NCBI GenBank assembly: GCA_001994995.1
Contig: MDJM01000078.1
Location: 29,226 to 93,225, forward strand
Reading direction: 5' to 3'
DNA: 64,000 bases
Source: Candidatus Parepulonipiscium sp. PG-Nuni2H_MBin01
GTDB taxonomy: Bacteria; Bacillota; Clostridia; Lachnospirales; Cellulosilyticaceae
Positions 9,086 to 17,596 of the stretch are shown here, piece after piece. The position numbers and the translations under genes were made by a program. Numbering within the stretch: position 1 is the first letter of the stretch; every line of letters starts with the position of its first letter. The notes under the pieces were generated by a model. That model was not told the DNA's origin, did no database searches, and saw nothing but the letters and a program-made list of their open reading frames with translations.

Positions 9086-9328
9086 CTAAATCAATATATC
9101 TTCTACTAACCGATACAGGCTTACCGGAAGTTTTTTACCTGGCGCAACACAACAAAACAATGCATGTGCTAACGCTTCATCCTCATGTATCCTAATATCA
9201 GCCCCAGCTATCTCTCTAATTTTATTACCCATATTGCCCATCCCTCTTGATATTACCATTGGTGCAACACCTTTATCATATTGGATGTTTACAATATAAC
9301 GACCCCCTACAATAACTAAATCCTTCAT
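9086..9328 (-). CDS. Stand-alone FlhB C-terminal-like domain without NPTH
   Basis: This intact 80 aa frame has a GAGGGGG ribosome-binding site and sits between flhB and flhA. The sequence follows the FlhB/YscU cytoplasmic domain almost end to end: VNIQYDKGVAPMVISRG, then NKIREIAGADIRIHEDEALAHAL, then LPVSLYRLVEDIL. Where FlhB has the self-cleaving NPTH, this protein has GGRY, so the cleavage step cannot occur. It lacks the membrane domain. It could tune substrate switching or bind FlhA or FliK, but no role is shown. A second such domain, of the YlqH type, is at 54183-54449. Confidence 0.75.
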   Translation of the reverse strand: MKDLVIVGGRYIVNIQYDKGVAPMVISRGMGNMGNKIREIAGADIRIHEDEALAHALFCCVAPGKKLPVSLYRLVEDILI

Positions 9329-9378
9329 AAAACAACCCCCTCTACAGCCTGACCACTTTCTTTTAATAAGATAACAGT

Positions 9379-10476
9379 CTACCCTACAGTTCCCTCTAAT
9401 TGATATACCAGTGCTAAAATTTCAGCAACAGCTTGATACAATTCCGGAGGGATTGCATTATCTATATCTACAGTGTAATACAAAGTACGTGCTAATGGTT
9501 TATTCTCAATAATATGAACTCCATTATCTCTAGCAATTTCTTTAATCCTCTCTGCCATAAGGTTAACACCTTTAGCTACAACAACAGGAGCAATTCCCTG
9601 CTCTCTATCATAGTGAATGGCAATCGCATAGTGAGTTGGGTTAGTAATAATAACGTCTGCTTCTGGAACAGCTTGCATCATACGTCGCATAGACATCTCT
9701 CGCATTTTCTGACGGATTTTTCCTTTAATCTGTGGATCCCCTTCAGACTGCTTATGTTCATCTTTAACATCTTGCTTAGTCATTTTTAAGCTATCCTCAT
9801 GTTTATACTTTTGATACGCATAGTCAGCTGCTGCAATAAATAAATATGCACCACCAACAGTCAAACCAACCCTACCTACTATACTAGCAACATAAATCAT
9901 AACTTGCTCTAGGCTCATATCATAGAATGTAAAAAAATAAGGGATTTCACCTAATATGGTGTTTAGGTATATTGCACCTAAGAAAGCCACTTTTAAAATG
10001 GCTTTTCCAAGCTCAAATAACGAGTTAGGTGATACAATTTTCTTTAGTCCTTGTAATGGATTCATCTTACTGAATTTAGGAGCCATAGGCTTAAATGTAA
10101 AAAACCATCCTGTCTGAAGTATGGATACCGCTAATGCCAGGATAAATAGCATTAAGAACACTAATCCATTAATTAAAAGTACGGCTACCAAAGCGTCAGC
10201 AACTACATGCAAAAATTGTGTTAATTTAAAATCCCTAACAATCATAGGTATTTGTGCAAAAATATTACGAAAGTTATCTAGACAACTAATGAAATATCTT
10301 TCAGCGAAAACTTGCATAAGTGCAAAATAACTTACAAGTAATACAGCAGTATTTAATTCCTGACTTTTTGCAACTTGCCCTTGCTCACGTGCCTTCTCTC
10401 GCTTTTTTGATGTAGCAGATTCTGTTCTACCTTCCGAGGCAGCTGAGGCGAAATATTGTAAGTCTAAGGCAATCAT
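9379..10476 (-). CDS. flhB: Flagellar export switch protein FlhB
   Basis: FlhB is the export-gate protein that switches secretion from rod/hook to filament subunits after self-cleavage. The N-terminus MIALDLQYFA is typical. Four membrane helices span about 30-215, followed by a basic linker and a cytoplasmic domain with the cleavage motif NPTHYAIAIHYD. I start at ATG 10476 because AGGAG lies four bases upstream of it; the longer GTG frame would place that site inside the gene. The resulting 365 aa length is normal. Confidence 0.96.
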   Translation of the reverse strand: MIALDLQYFASAASEGRTESATSKKREKAREQGQVAKSQELNTAVLLVSYFALMQVFAERYFISCLDNFRNIFAQIPMIVRDFKLTQFLHVVADALVAVLLINGLVFLMLFILALAVSILQTGWFFTFKPMAPKFSKMNPLQGLKKIVSPNSLFELGKAILKVAFLGAIYLNTILGEIPYFFTFYDMSLEQVMIYVASIVGRVGLTVGGAYLFIAAADYAYQKYKHEDSLKMTKQDVKDEHKQSEGDPQIKGKIRQKMREMSMRRMMQAVPEADVIITNPTHYAIAIHYDREQGIAPVVVAKGVNLMAERIKEIARDNGVHIIENKPLARTLYYTVDIDNAIPPELYQAVAEILALVYQLEGTVG

Positions 10477-10532
10477 ATAACTCCTAGTCACTATACACCA
10501 TCCTTTAGCAAAATATTACTAAATCCCCTACC

Positions 10533-11324
10533 TTAATAAGGTGTTGGCATTAATCCTTTTAACACATTAAAAAAATTATTGCGTAGTAATTCTATTACTA
10601 AATCAAAGTAAAATGGCATTATATTAACTAATACTATCAACATAGTCAGCATTAATAATAGCTTAAGTGGTAAACCGATTACAAACATGTTCATCTGTGG
10701 TGCCGCTCTTGCCAGTACACCCAGACCAACATCCACTATAAGAATTACCCCTACTAGTGGTGCTGATAATTTAAATCCGATTTCAAAAAACATTGCAACT
10801 GCATCGAGTATTGTACCTACTATCTCAGGATTAAACATCGCACTACCAATAGGCAAATATTCAAAAGTTTTTACTAGTGCCACTATAAACCAATGGTAAC
10901 CTCCTGATAAAATAAATACCATTGAAAATGATAAGGTAAAAAGTCTACCTAATAATGGTATTTGTGATGCAGTTGTTGGGTCATAGAATGTACTCATCGA
11001 TAACCCACCTTGGTTTGATAGCAATTGTCCAGTCCAGTTAAATATCTGAAAAAATATTAGCATAGAAAATCCAATTGCTGTTCCAACTAATATTTCCTTT
11101 ATTAGTAGCAAAGTATAACTAATTAAACTGCCAGTATATCCTACTACCTCAAAAGGAACAGTAAAGAATACTATCATCGTTAAAGTGGTTATAATTCCAC
11201 CAACAGCTAATGCTGGTACTTTTGTTTCTAATACTATTGGAAGCATTGTTATTGTTGCAATTAATCTGCAAAATATAAGCAACCATATATCAGTATGTGC
11301 GTATAAGTCTAACAAACTCTCCAT
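10533..11324 (-). CDS. fliR: Flagellar export protein FliR
   Basis: FliR is a membrane subunit of the FliP5-FliQ4-FliR1 export channel. The 263 aa sequence is strongly hydrophobic, with about six helices. It has the conserved stretch FRLIATITMLPIVLE at the N-terminus and IGFSMLIFFQIFNWTGQLLSNQGG in the middle, ending near APQMNMFVIGLPLKLLL. It follows fliQ by 10 bases and precedes flhB, the standard order. Confidence 0.96.
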   Translation of the reverse strand: MESLLDLYAHTDIWLLIFCRLIATITMLPIVLETKVPALAVGGIITTLTMIVFFTVPFEVVGYTGSLISYTLLLIKEILVGTAIGFSMLIFFQIFNWTGQLLSNQGGLSMSTFYDPTTASQIPLLGRLFTLSFSMVFILSGGYHWFIVALVKTFEYLPIGSAMFNPEIVGTILDAVAMFFEIGFKLSAPLVGVILIVDVGLGVLARAAPQMNMFVIGLPLKLLLMLTMLIVLVNIMPFYFDLVIELLRNNFFNVLKGLMPTPY

Positions 11325-11334
11325 AATATCCCCC

Positions 11335-11601
11335 CTATACTAGGTAGATCGAAAATTTGTCAACCATCACACTAATAAATGTTGTTAATTTTGCTATCAT
11401 CCATGGCCCAAATATAATTAGTGCACCAAATACACATACGATTTTCGGCACGAATGTTAATGTCTGTTCTTGAATTGATGTTGCTGTCTGGAATATACTT
11501 ATTGTTAAACCTATTACTAATGCTACTAGTAGTAACGGTGCTGCAACTTGTATCATTAATAAAATCGCTTCTCTCATTGCGTCCACTATAAGCTGTTGCA
11601 T
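11335..11601 (-). CDS. fliQ: Flagellar export protein FliQ
   Basis: FliQ is a small two-helix subunit of the export channel. The 88 aa protein carries the family pattern: DAMREAILLMIQVAAPLLLVALVIGL as helix 1, FQTATSIQEQTLTFVPKI in the loop, and a second helix covering GALIIFGPWMIAKL. Full length, with a ribosome-binding site containing AGGAG before ATG 11601. It lies 15 bases after fliP. Confidence 0.97.
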   Translation of the reverse strand: MQQLIVDAMREAILLMIQVAAPLLLVALVIGLTISIFQTATSIQEQTLTFVPKIVCVFGALIIFGPWMIAKLTTFISVMVDKFSIYLV

Positions 11602-11616
11602 GAGACCTCACTCCTT

Positions 11617-12288
11617 TTATCTGAAAGTTTCTAACAGTTCACCTATTATTAAGTGCCAACCGTCTACAATAATAAAAAGTAATATTTTAAATGGTAGTGA
11701 AATCATAGCTGGCGGTAACATCATCATACCCATTGCCATAAGCGTAGAGGCAACAACCATATCTATTACAATAAATGGAAGGTAAATCAAAAACCCTATA
11801 ACAAATCCTGCTCTTATTTCATTAATTATAAAAGCAGGTACTACGACATACAATGGCAGTTGAGATAGTATGTCTGTTTCATCTTCAATTAGAGGTAAAC
11901 CTGATAAATCCATAAATAGCTTAATATCTTCATCACGGGTTTGTCTTACCATAAACTCTTTTAAGGGTCTTGTTCCTAAATCCACAAATTGTTGTTGGGT
12001 AATTTCATTATTTTGATATGGGATTATCGCTTCTTGATTTATTTGTGTGAATATTGGGCTCATTATAAATAAAGTTAAGAATAACGCTAGGCCTATGACT
12101 ATTTGATTAGGTGGCATTTGTTGAGTTCCCATTGCTGACTTTAGGAAGTATAACGAGATTATAAGCCTTGTAAATGCCGTGGTCATAAGCAACATTGTTG
12201 GTAATAGGGCTAATAATGTTAGGAAAAATATGAGTTGTAAGCTTGTAGTATACTCCATCATGTCTGGTGTTAATAGGGTTTCAACCAT
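11617..12288 (-). CDS. fliP: Flagellar export protein FliP
   Basis: FliP is the main pore subunit of the flagellar export channel. The sequence has about four helices and the conserved stretches MLLMTTAFTRLIISLYFLKSA, GTQQMPPNQIVIGLALFLT and ADSTLMAMG-like VVASTLMAMGMMMLPPAMISLPFK. I place the start at ATG 12288, since AGGAG lies 7 bases before it and an 8-base overlap with fliO results. An earlier in-frame start at 12321 would overlap fliO by 41 bases and lacks such a site. There is no obvious cleavable signal peptide, unlike in E. coli FliP. Confidence 0.96.
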   Translation of the reverse strand: MVETLLTPDMMEYTTSLQLIFFLTLLALLPTMLLMTTAFTRLIISLYFLKSAMGTQQMPPNQIVIGLALFLTLFIMSPIFTQINQEAIIPYQNNEITQQQFVDLGTRPLKEFMVRQTRDEDIKLFMDLSGLPLIEDETDILSQLPLYVVVPAFIINEIRAGFVIGFLIYLPFIVIDMVVASTLMAMGMMMLPPAMISLPFKILLFIIVDGWHLIIGELLETFR

Positions 12289-12559
12289 TCTTTTTCTCCT
12301 GTAATTTAATGTTGATGTCATCTAATTTTGTGCAATAGTTTAATTTTTCTTTAGTTCCACTTAATAAGTGGTAATCTTCTCCTATCCGTACAATGTAGAG
12401 ATATTGGTTAAATGCAATAGGAAGAGCTTCTATAATTTGCATGTTTTTCTGCCCTACCCCTTGCATTTTAAATCTTGTAAAACCTTTAGTAAAATATAAA
12501 GCTGTTAATACCACTACTATAAAACTTACTAGGAAAAAAGTTAGTTCAACAAATTCCAT
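12281..12559 (-). CDS. fliO: Flagellar biosynthesis protein FliO (FliZ)
   Basis: FliO is a small membrane chaperone that helps assemble the FliP ring. The 92 aa protein has one N-terminal membrane helix (about 5-24) followed by KGFTRFKMQGVGQKNMQIIEALPI and YLYIVRIGEDYHLLSGTKEKLNYCTKL, the normal FliO beta-rich domain. It is encoded between cheY and fliP and overlaps fliP by 8 bases. Family members are short and variable, so the call rests on both pattern and position. Confidence 0.88.
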   Translation of the reverse strand: MEFVELTFFLVSFIVVVLTALYFTKGFTRFKMQGVGQKNMQIIEALPIAFNQYLYIVRIGEDYHLLSGTKEKLNYCTKLDDINIKLQEKKNG

Positions 12560-12562
12560 TTA

Positions 12563-12925
12563 CTAACCAATTACTTTTTTAATTGCTTCAATAATACGGT
12601 CAGCCTGGAATGGCTTTACTATAAAGTCTTTTGCTCCAGATTGAATTGCCTCTATAACCATTGCTTGTTGACCCATTGCAGAACACATTACCACTTTAGC
12701 ATTTGCATCAAACTCTTTAATTTGTTTTACAGCCTGAATTCCATCAACTTCTGGCATTGTTATATCCATTAGAACAAGATCAGGAGATAATTCTTTGTAC
12801 TTAGCAACCGCTACTGCACCATTTTCAGCCTCTCCTGCTACTTCATAACCATTCTTTGTTATTATATCCTTAATCATCATTCTCATAAAAGCTGCGTCGT
12901 CTACAACTAAAATTCTTTGTGCCAT
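12563..12925 (-). CDS. cheY: Chemotaxis response regulator CheY
   Basis: CheY is a single-domain receiver protein that carries phosphate from CheA to the motor switch. The 120 aa sequence has the acidic pair Asp9/Asp10, phospho-acceptor Asp54 (LVLMDITMPEVDG), Ser82 and Lys104 (IVKP). There is no output domain. Placement between fliY and fliO is the Bacillus-like arrangement; the targets FliM and FliY are encoded immediately upstream. Confidence 0.96.
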   Translation of the reverse strand: MAQRILVVDDAAFMRMMIKDIITKNGYEVAGEAENGAVAVAKYKELSPDLVLMDITMPEVDGIQAVKQIKEFDANAKVVMCSAMGQQAMVIEAIQSGAKDFIVKPFQADRIIEAIKKVIG

Positions 12926-12949
12926 TTTCTTATCTTTCCTTTCTAATTT

Positions 12950-14239
12950 CTATATCCTATTTTCAGGTTTGATTATATTAGTAACCCTGATACCAAAGTT
13001 TTCGTCTATAACTACAACCTCACCACTGGCAATAAATTTACCATTTACTAATATATCAATTGGTTCTCCTACTAGCTTATCTAACTCTACTATACTGCCT
13101 TCTCCAAATTCAAGTATCTCTCTAATCTTTTTCTTAGTTCTCCCTAATTCAACGGATACTTCTAATGATACATCCATTAAGATGCCGATATTTTCAGCTG
13201 ATGGTGGCATAATGTTGGTATGGAATGTTTGGAATTGGGGCATTTGAGCCTGAACATTCGGCATTTCATAGTCCCCTTGACCTCCACCTCCTTGCATTTG
13301 TCCCATCATTTGTTGTTGCTGCATCATCTGTTGCATCATCATTTGCTGCATCATAGGATCCATCATTGGTTGCCCTGCTTGCTGTCCTGTCATAGGATCC
13401 ATCATTGGCTGGTTCATCATTGGTTGATTCATCATAGGCTGAGCTTGAGCTGAGATTGGATCAATTCCAGCTTCCCCTGGCATTACTGTTTCAGGCATTG
13501 GCTCTGGTGGTGGAGCAGCAGCCGGAGTTGGTGGAGGTGGTGGAGGAGGTGGTGGTGCAGTTGGTTCATCACCCATCATACCATTAAATAGATTATCTAC
13601 CAAACTCTTAGCAAAGCTTATGGGTAAAATCTGCATAAGTTCACTATCAATAATGTTTTCTAAAATTTGCATTCTAAAAGCTATTTTTACAATAGTTTTT
13701 TCGTCCCCTATTAAATTCTTAAGAGTATCACTAGCAGCCTCTAGTTGAACTGCATTAGGTGGTGAGATGTCTATCATCTTATTAAACACCTGTGATAATG
13801 AAGTGGATGATGAACCAATCATTTGGTTCATAGCCTCTGAAATTGCACTTAAGTGCAGTTCATTTAATTCATCCCCGCTATCATCACCAGAGCCACCCAT
13901 CATTAAATCTGTAATTACTCTTACGTCCCTTTTTTGTAGAATTAATAGATTCGTACCTGAAAGCCCGACAGTATAGTCTACAGATGTCGCTACCATATCA
14001 TCTGTTATTGATTGTTCCAACTCATCTGCACTTAAAATTGTAACTTTTGGTGTAGTTATCATTACCCTGTGGTTTAGCAGTGCAAATAAGGTGGTAGCAG
14101 CGGTACCCATACTTATGTTTCCTATTTCTCCAAGGGCATCAATCTCTTCTGGGGTTAGTAAACTCTCTGGCTCATCATCATCTGATGAACCACCCAGTAG
14201 TGCATTAATTTCCTCTTGAGAAAGCATATCTCCTGGCAT
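12950..14239 (-). CDS. fliY: Switch protein FliY (CheY-P phosphatase fused to FliN-like domain)
   Basis: FliY is both part of the C-ring and the main CheY-P phosphatase in Gram-positives. Of 429 residues, the N-terminus has a CheY-binding segment (LSQEEINALL, about 6-15). A CheC-like domain (25-215) carries the signatures EEIDALGEIGN and LSAISEAMNQM. A long low-complexity linker (about 227-345) has a ten-proline run, then repeated MMNQP/MMDP units, a Q/M stretch and a glycine run. A C-terminal SpoA/FliN domain (about 350-425) holds DVSLEVSVELGRTKKKIREIL. The linker is longer and odder than usual. It abuts fliM in a TAATG overlap. Confidence 0.95.
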   Translation of the reverse strand: MPGDMLSQEEINALLGGSSDDDEPESLLTPEEIDALGEIGNISMGTAATTLFALLNHRVMITTPKVTILSADELEQSITDDMVATSVDYTVGLSGTNLLILQKRDVRVITDLMMGGSGDDSGDELNELHLSAISEAMNQMIGSSSTSLSQVFNKMIDISPPNAVQLEAASDTLKNLIGDEKTIVKIAFRMQILENIIDSELMQILPISFAKSLVDNLFNGMMGDEPTAPPPPPPPPPTPAAAPPPEPMPETVMPGEAGIDPISAQAQPMMNQPMMNQPMMDPMTGQQAGQPMMDPMMQQMMMQQMMQQQQMMGQMQGGGGQGDYEMPNVQAQMPQFQTFHTNIMPPSAENIGILMDVSLEVSVELGRTKKKIREILEFGEGSIVELDKLVGEPIDILVNGKFIASGEVVVIDENFGIRVTNIIKPENRI

Positions 14240-15225
14240 TAATCGTCCTCCTTACGTAAAATCTCTTTTATTTGTACTGCGGATTTGTTTTTATAAACCC
14301 CGGGACTTACTTTAAATTTTAACACATTACCTACATAAAAATCAATATAACTATTAATTTCTCTATCCAGCATTATTACATCATCTACCTCAAGTTGTAA
14401 AAACTCACGTACAGTCATTGTTGTAGTGCCAAGCACAGCTCTTAGAGGGATGTTCGTCCTTTTTAGTAGAGCCTCTACATTTTTATCTACGCGAATTTCG
14501 TCGCTATCGTTCCCACTCTGGAAACGGAACCTTGTGTTGATTTTGTCCATTACTGGTTCTATTACTATGTGCGGTATACATAAATTCATTAGCCCTTCAA
14601 TTCCACCGAATGCTATGTTAAAAGTTACTAGGGCTACCATTTCATTTGGTGCGATTAGATTAATAAACTGAGAGTTTGTTTCGATTTTATTAAGTCTAGG
14701 TCTCATCTCGATAACATTTTCCCAGGGTTCCCTCAATAAGGATACCATTTTTTGTACAATTTTGTCTAGTATCGTACTCTCTATTGCGGTAAATTCGCGT
14801 ATTTTTTCCATTCCCCTACCAGCTCCGCCTAAAATCCTTTCCATAAAAGCAAAACATAAATTAGGCGATAATTCTAACAACATGGGTCCTGTTAATGGTT
14901 TTACATCCAAGATAGCTAATACCACAGGGTTACTTAGTGAGTTATTAAACTCGGAGAAAGTCATAGCCTCTGCACTTATTACTTGAACGGGTATACCTAT
15001 CCTAAGGTAACCAGAGAGGTAGTTACTTACTAGCCTTGCATAATTTTCGCACATGATTTCCAATGTACGAAGATGCTCTCTTGAGAATTTTGCTGGCCTT
15101 GCAAAGTTATACTCCTTTACTGCCTGTTTCTTTTCTTCTTCCTGTATTTCCTTTACATCAATTTCGCCTGTTGTTAAGGCGTCAAATAGTGCGTCAATTT
15201 CATCTTGGGACAGTAGTTCGCTCAT
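14239..15225 (-). CDS. fliM: Flagellar motor switch protein FliM
   Basis: FliM forms the middle of the C-ring and receives CheY-P. The 328 aa sequence begins with the CheY-binding motif LLSQDEIDALF (4-14), then a CheC-like middle domain lacking the phosphatase motifs (about 45-235, with GAGRGMEKIREFTAIE), then a SpoA domain at the C-terminus (about 250-325, with IPLRAVLGTTTMTVREFL). The length is standard. It overlaps fliY by one base. Confidence 0.96.
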   Translation of the reverse strand: MSELLSQDEIDALFDALTTGEIDVKEIQEEEKKQAVKEYNFARPAKFSREHLRTLEIMCENYARLVSNYLSGYLRIGIPVQVISAEAMTFSEFNNSLSNPVVLAILDVKPLTGPMLLELSPNLCFAFMERILGGAGRGMEKIREFTAIESTILDKIVQKMVSLLREPWENVIEMRPRLNKIETNSQFINLIAPNEMVALVTFNIAFGGIEGLMNLCIPHIVIEPVMDKINTRFRFQSGNDSDEIRVDKNVEALLKRTNIPLRAVLGTTTMTVREFLQLEVDDVIMLDREINSYIDFYVGNVLKFKVSPGVYKNKSAVQIKEILRKEDD

Positions 15226-15257
15226 TGTTTCACCTCCTCAAGCATTAGAACTACTTT

Positions 15258-15734
15258 TTATTGTACGAGAAAGTCGTAAAAATATACTTCATAAATTATA
15301 TCTGTTCCAAATAATGCATTTAAAGAATTTTTAATTTCTTCCCCTAGTCGTTTTCCAGCATCGTCTCCTGAAACTGATTCATAAGTCTGACTTCGGAATA
15401 TCTCAATAATCTCATATCTTATTACTAAGGCTTTTTCTTCAAACCAACTAACAAAGTTACTGTATTGTTTACTGCTATCATCTACTCCTAGCGTTACACC
15501 AGCGCGTATTATACGACTTGAAGAACTACCAGTCCCTGATGATAAATTTGCCATAATGACTTCATCTATTGCCCATATAGCTAAATTGTCTGGAACGTAT
15601 TCAACTGTTTCGCCGGTATTTTCTCTATTTAAAATAGTCCATACAAAGAATCCTCCGCCTGCTACAGTCAATATTAATACGACCAGTATTACTATGATTA
15701 TAATCTTAAACTTATTATCCAAAAAACTTCCCAC
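15258..15734 (-). CDS. fliL: Flagellar basal-body-associated protein FliL
   Basis: FliL is a single-span membrane protein that surrounds and supports the stator units. The 158 aa protein has a short cytoplasmic start, one helix at about 10-32 (KIIIIVILVVLILTVAGGGFF), and an extracytoplasmic domain with IRYEIIEIFRSQTYE and a C-terminal EVYFYDFLVQ, the usual FliL ending. It follows motB by 9 bases, consistent with its link to stators. Confidence 0.92.
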   Translation of the reverse strand: MGSFLDNKFKIIIIVILVVLILTVAGGGFFVWTILNRENTGETVEYVPDNLAIWAIDEVIMANLSSGTGSSSSRIIRAGVTLGVDDSSKQYSNFVSWFEEKALVIRYEIIEIFRSQTYESVSGDDAGKRLGEEIKNSLNALFGTDIIYEVYFYDFLVQ

Positions 15735-15743
15735 CTTTTTTTC

Positions 15744-16505
15744 CTATTTTATAACTTTTACTTCTACACGTCTATTTTCAGCACGACCTTCGTCAGTATT
15801 ATTATCAGCTACAGGATAGTATTCACCATATCCTTCAGCTGATACTCCATGTGGGTCAAAATCTAAATAATTAATAAAATACTTAGCTACTGCTATTGCA
15901 CGCGCAGCAGAAAGTTCCCAGTTACTAGGGAAAATGGCTGTACTAATAGGAACATTATCAGTATGTCCCTCGGCTCTTACATGATAACCTTGTTCTATAT
16001 ATGTTTTGATTTTTCCGCCAATCGTATCTAATACAGGTATACCAATGGTTTTAAGCTCTGCACTACCTGAATCAAAAAGCATTACATCCGCGAATGTTAA
16101 TACAACCGCATCCCCATTTTGCTCTACTGATACTTTATGTTCTAATTCATTTTCAATAATAAATTCTTCTATCTCCTCCTTAATAGAGGCCATTTCTTCT
16201 TGTACTTGTGCATCGACTTGTGCTTCTACCATTGATATTAGTTCTTCAAGAACAGTCCTTTCGTCAGGTAAGTTTTCTACTCCCCCCCCTACCATACCAG
16301 TATCATTCATAAGAACTTCTCCACCATCTATAATGCCAGTGGAGCCATTAAATGAATTAATAAATGCCATAAATTGTTCAGCATCAAGGTCTGCCATTGC
16401 GAATAGTAGTACGAAGAAGCATAGTAGTAGTGTCATGAGGTCACTAAACGTTGCCATCCATGCGGGACTACCCTTCTTGGGCGGTGGTCCAGCTTTTTTT
16501 TCCAT
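15744..16505 (-). CDS. motB: Flagellar stator protein MotB
   Basis: MotB is the peptidoglycan-binding half of the stator. The 253 aa sequence has one membrane helix starting at about 17, with the ion-binding Asp22 in ATFSDLMTLLLC. A plug/linker follows, then an OmpA-like domain (about 135-250) with RAEGHTDNVPIS and NRRVEVKV. The ion used (proton or sodium) cannot be told from this alone. It is encoded 16 bases after motA within the fla/che operon rather than at a separate locus. Confidence 0.95.
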   Translation of the reverse strand: MEKKAGPPPKKGSPAWMATFSDLMTLLLCFFVLLFAMADLDAEQFMAFINSFNGSTGIIDGGEVLMNDTGMVGGGVENLPDERTVLEELISMVEAQVDAQVQEEMASIKEEIEEFIIENELEHKVSVEQNGDAVVLTFADVMLFDSGSAELKTIGIPVLDTIGGKIKTYIEQGYHVRAEGHTDNVPISTAIFPSNWELSAARAIAVAKYFINYLDFDPHGVSAEGYGEYYPVADNNTDEGRAENRRVEVKVIK

Positions 16506-16521
16506 ACTAATTCCTCCTCAT

Positions 16522-17298
16522 CTATTCTCCGCCACCCTCTGCAACTGTCTCGCGTGACGCTGGGTCTAGGAACGCTTTTAGTTTTTCTTCAATAACACGA
16601 GGATTCTCACCAGCTTGTATAGAAAGTAAGCCCTCTATCATCATTTGCCTTGCAAGTACTTCTGTAGCAGTCTTAGCTTTAAGCTTATTCGATGTAGGAG
16701 TTGCTAAGAAGTTCGCAAGAACCGAACCATAGAACGTTGTAATTAAGGCAACGGCCATTTTTGGTCCTAGGGTTGAGGGGTCTGTTAGTGCCCCTAACAT
16801 GTTAACTAGCCCGATTAGTGTACCAATCATCCCCCAAGCAGGCCCGTAGTCAGCAACTGTTTCCCAAAATGAATGTTTTTCTTGATGCCTATCTTGCATA
16901 AAGCTTAGTTCTGTTTCTAATATGTCCCGGATTAACTCAGGGTCAGTACCGTCTACCATTAGCATTATCCCTTTTTTTAAAAAAGGGTCTTCCATAGACT
17001 GAGCTTTTTCTTCAAGAACTAGTAAACCCTCTCTACGTGCAGCTTGAGCTAAATCATTAATTTCTATTATCAGGTTACTAGGTTGAATTGTGCTTTCTTT
17101 AAATATTAAACCCATCGCCTTAAAGCCTTCTATAACCTTTTCTAGAGGGAATGATATAATAAGTGCTGCAAATAGCCCTCCAAAAACGATCATTATAGAT
17201 GCCGCGTTAATAAATGAACCTATCTCTCCCTCTAATAAAATTGAAATTACAATGAATATTACACCCAAGACTAAGCCTATTGGTGCTCCTTTGTCCAT
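16522..17298 (-). CDS. motA: Flagellar stator protein MotA
   Basis: MotA forms the pentamer around two MotB helices and drives rotation. The 258 aa protein has four membrane helices (about 5-22, 32-50, 150-170 and 183-203). A cytoplasmic loop between helices 2 and 3 contains AAQAARREGLLVLEEKAQSMEDPFLKKG-like sequence with the charged residues that contact FliG. GPAWGMIGTLIGLVNML marks helix 3. The start follows flbD by 15 bases. Confidence 0.95.
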   Translation of the reverse strand: MDKGAPIGLVLGVIFIVISILLEGEIGSFINAASIMIVFGGLFAALIISFPLEKVIEGFKAMGLIFKESTIQPSNLIIEINDLAQAARREGLLVLEEKAQSMEDPFLKKGIMLMVDGTDPELIRDILETELSFMQDRHQEKHSFWETVADYGPAWGMIGTLIGLVNMLGALTDPSTLGPKMAVALITTFYGSVLANFLATPTSNKLKAKTATEVLARQMMIEGLLSIQAGENPRVIEEKLKAFLDPASRETVAEGGGE

Positions 17299-17313
17299 TA
17301 CTTCACCTCTTCT

Positions 17314-17541
17314 CTATTTCTCTATAAATCTTTCCAACAAAAACCAACTTCTCTTATATTCTATTATTTCTTCTACTAGCTGTTTAATACTCTCTTTTAC
17401 TATAAATTTTTTTCCGTCCACTAAAGTCACAACAGTATCGGGAGTTTCTTCAATGGTTTCAATCAATTCAGCGTTTATCATAAAGGTTTTATTATTAAGT
17501 CTTGTTACCTTTACCATCTTCTGCCCCCTTTTATATTGCAA
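17314..17541 (-). CDS. flbD: FlbD/SwrD family flagellar protein
   Basis: The 75 aa protein begins MVKVTRLNNKTFMINAELIETIEETPDTV (counting from the internal Met9), the hallmark of the FlbD family, then VDGKKFIVKESIKQLVEEI. In Bacillus subtilis the homologue SwrD raises motor torque by supporting stator function. Its place just before motA and motB here is in keeping with that role. The true start is probably Met9 (17517), because the first codons precede the family's conserved start. Confidence 0.88.
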   Translation of the reverse strand: MQYKRGQKMVKVTRLNNKTFMINAELIETIEETPDTVVTLVDGKKFIVKESIKQLVEEIIEYKRSWFLLERFIEK

Positions 17542-17564
17542 AATGCAATTTAATTATTAACCAT

Positions 17565-17587
17565 GCCGCACTAAAAATTTGTGCGAC
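17565..17587 (-). other. Intercistronic hairpin after the downstream flgE copy
   Basis: A 7-bp stem (GTCGCAC/GTGCGGC on the coding strand, one G-T pair) follows the flgE stop codon (17597) and precedes flbD. There is no T-run of terminator length. Confidence 0.5.
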
Positions 17588-17596
17588 ACAGTTACA

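Noticed and set aside
8574..9089. A long plus-strand frame opposite flhA
   Set aside because: It overlaps the well-supported flhA on the other strand, has no matching family pattern and no ribosome-binding site, so it is a shadow of flhA codon bias. The same holds for other plus-strand frames over the flagellar and SRP genes.
9086..9328. The small FlhB-like frame as a pseudogene fragment
   Set aside because: It has its own ribosome-binding site, no stop or shift, and a coherent domain; decay would normally show disruptions. Still, it lacks the cleavage motif, so a specialised role is preferred over a remnant.
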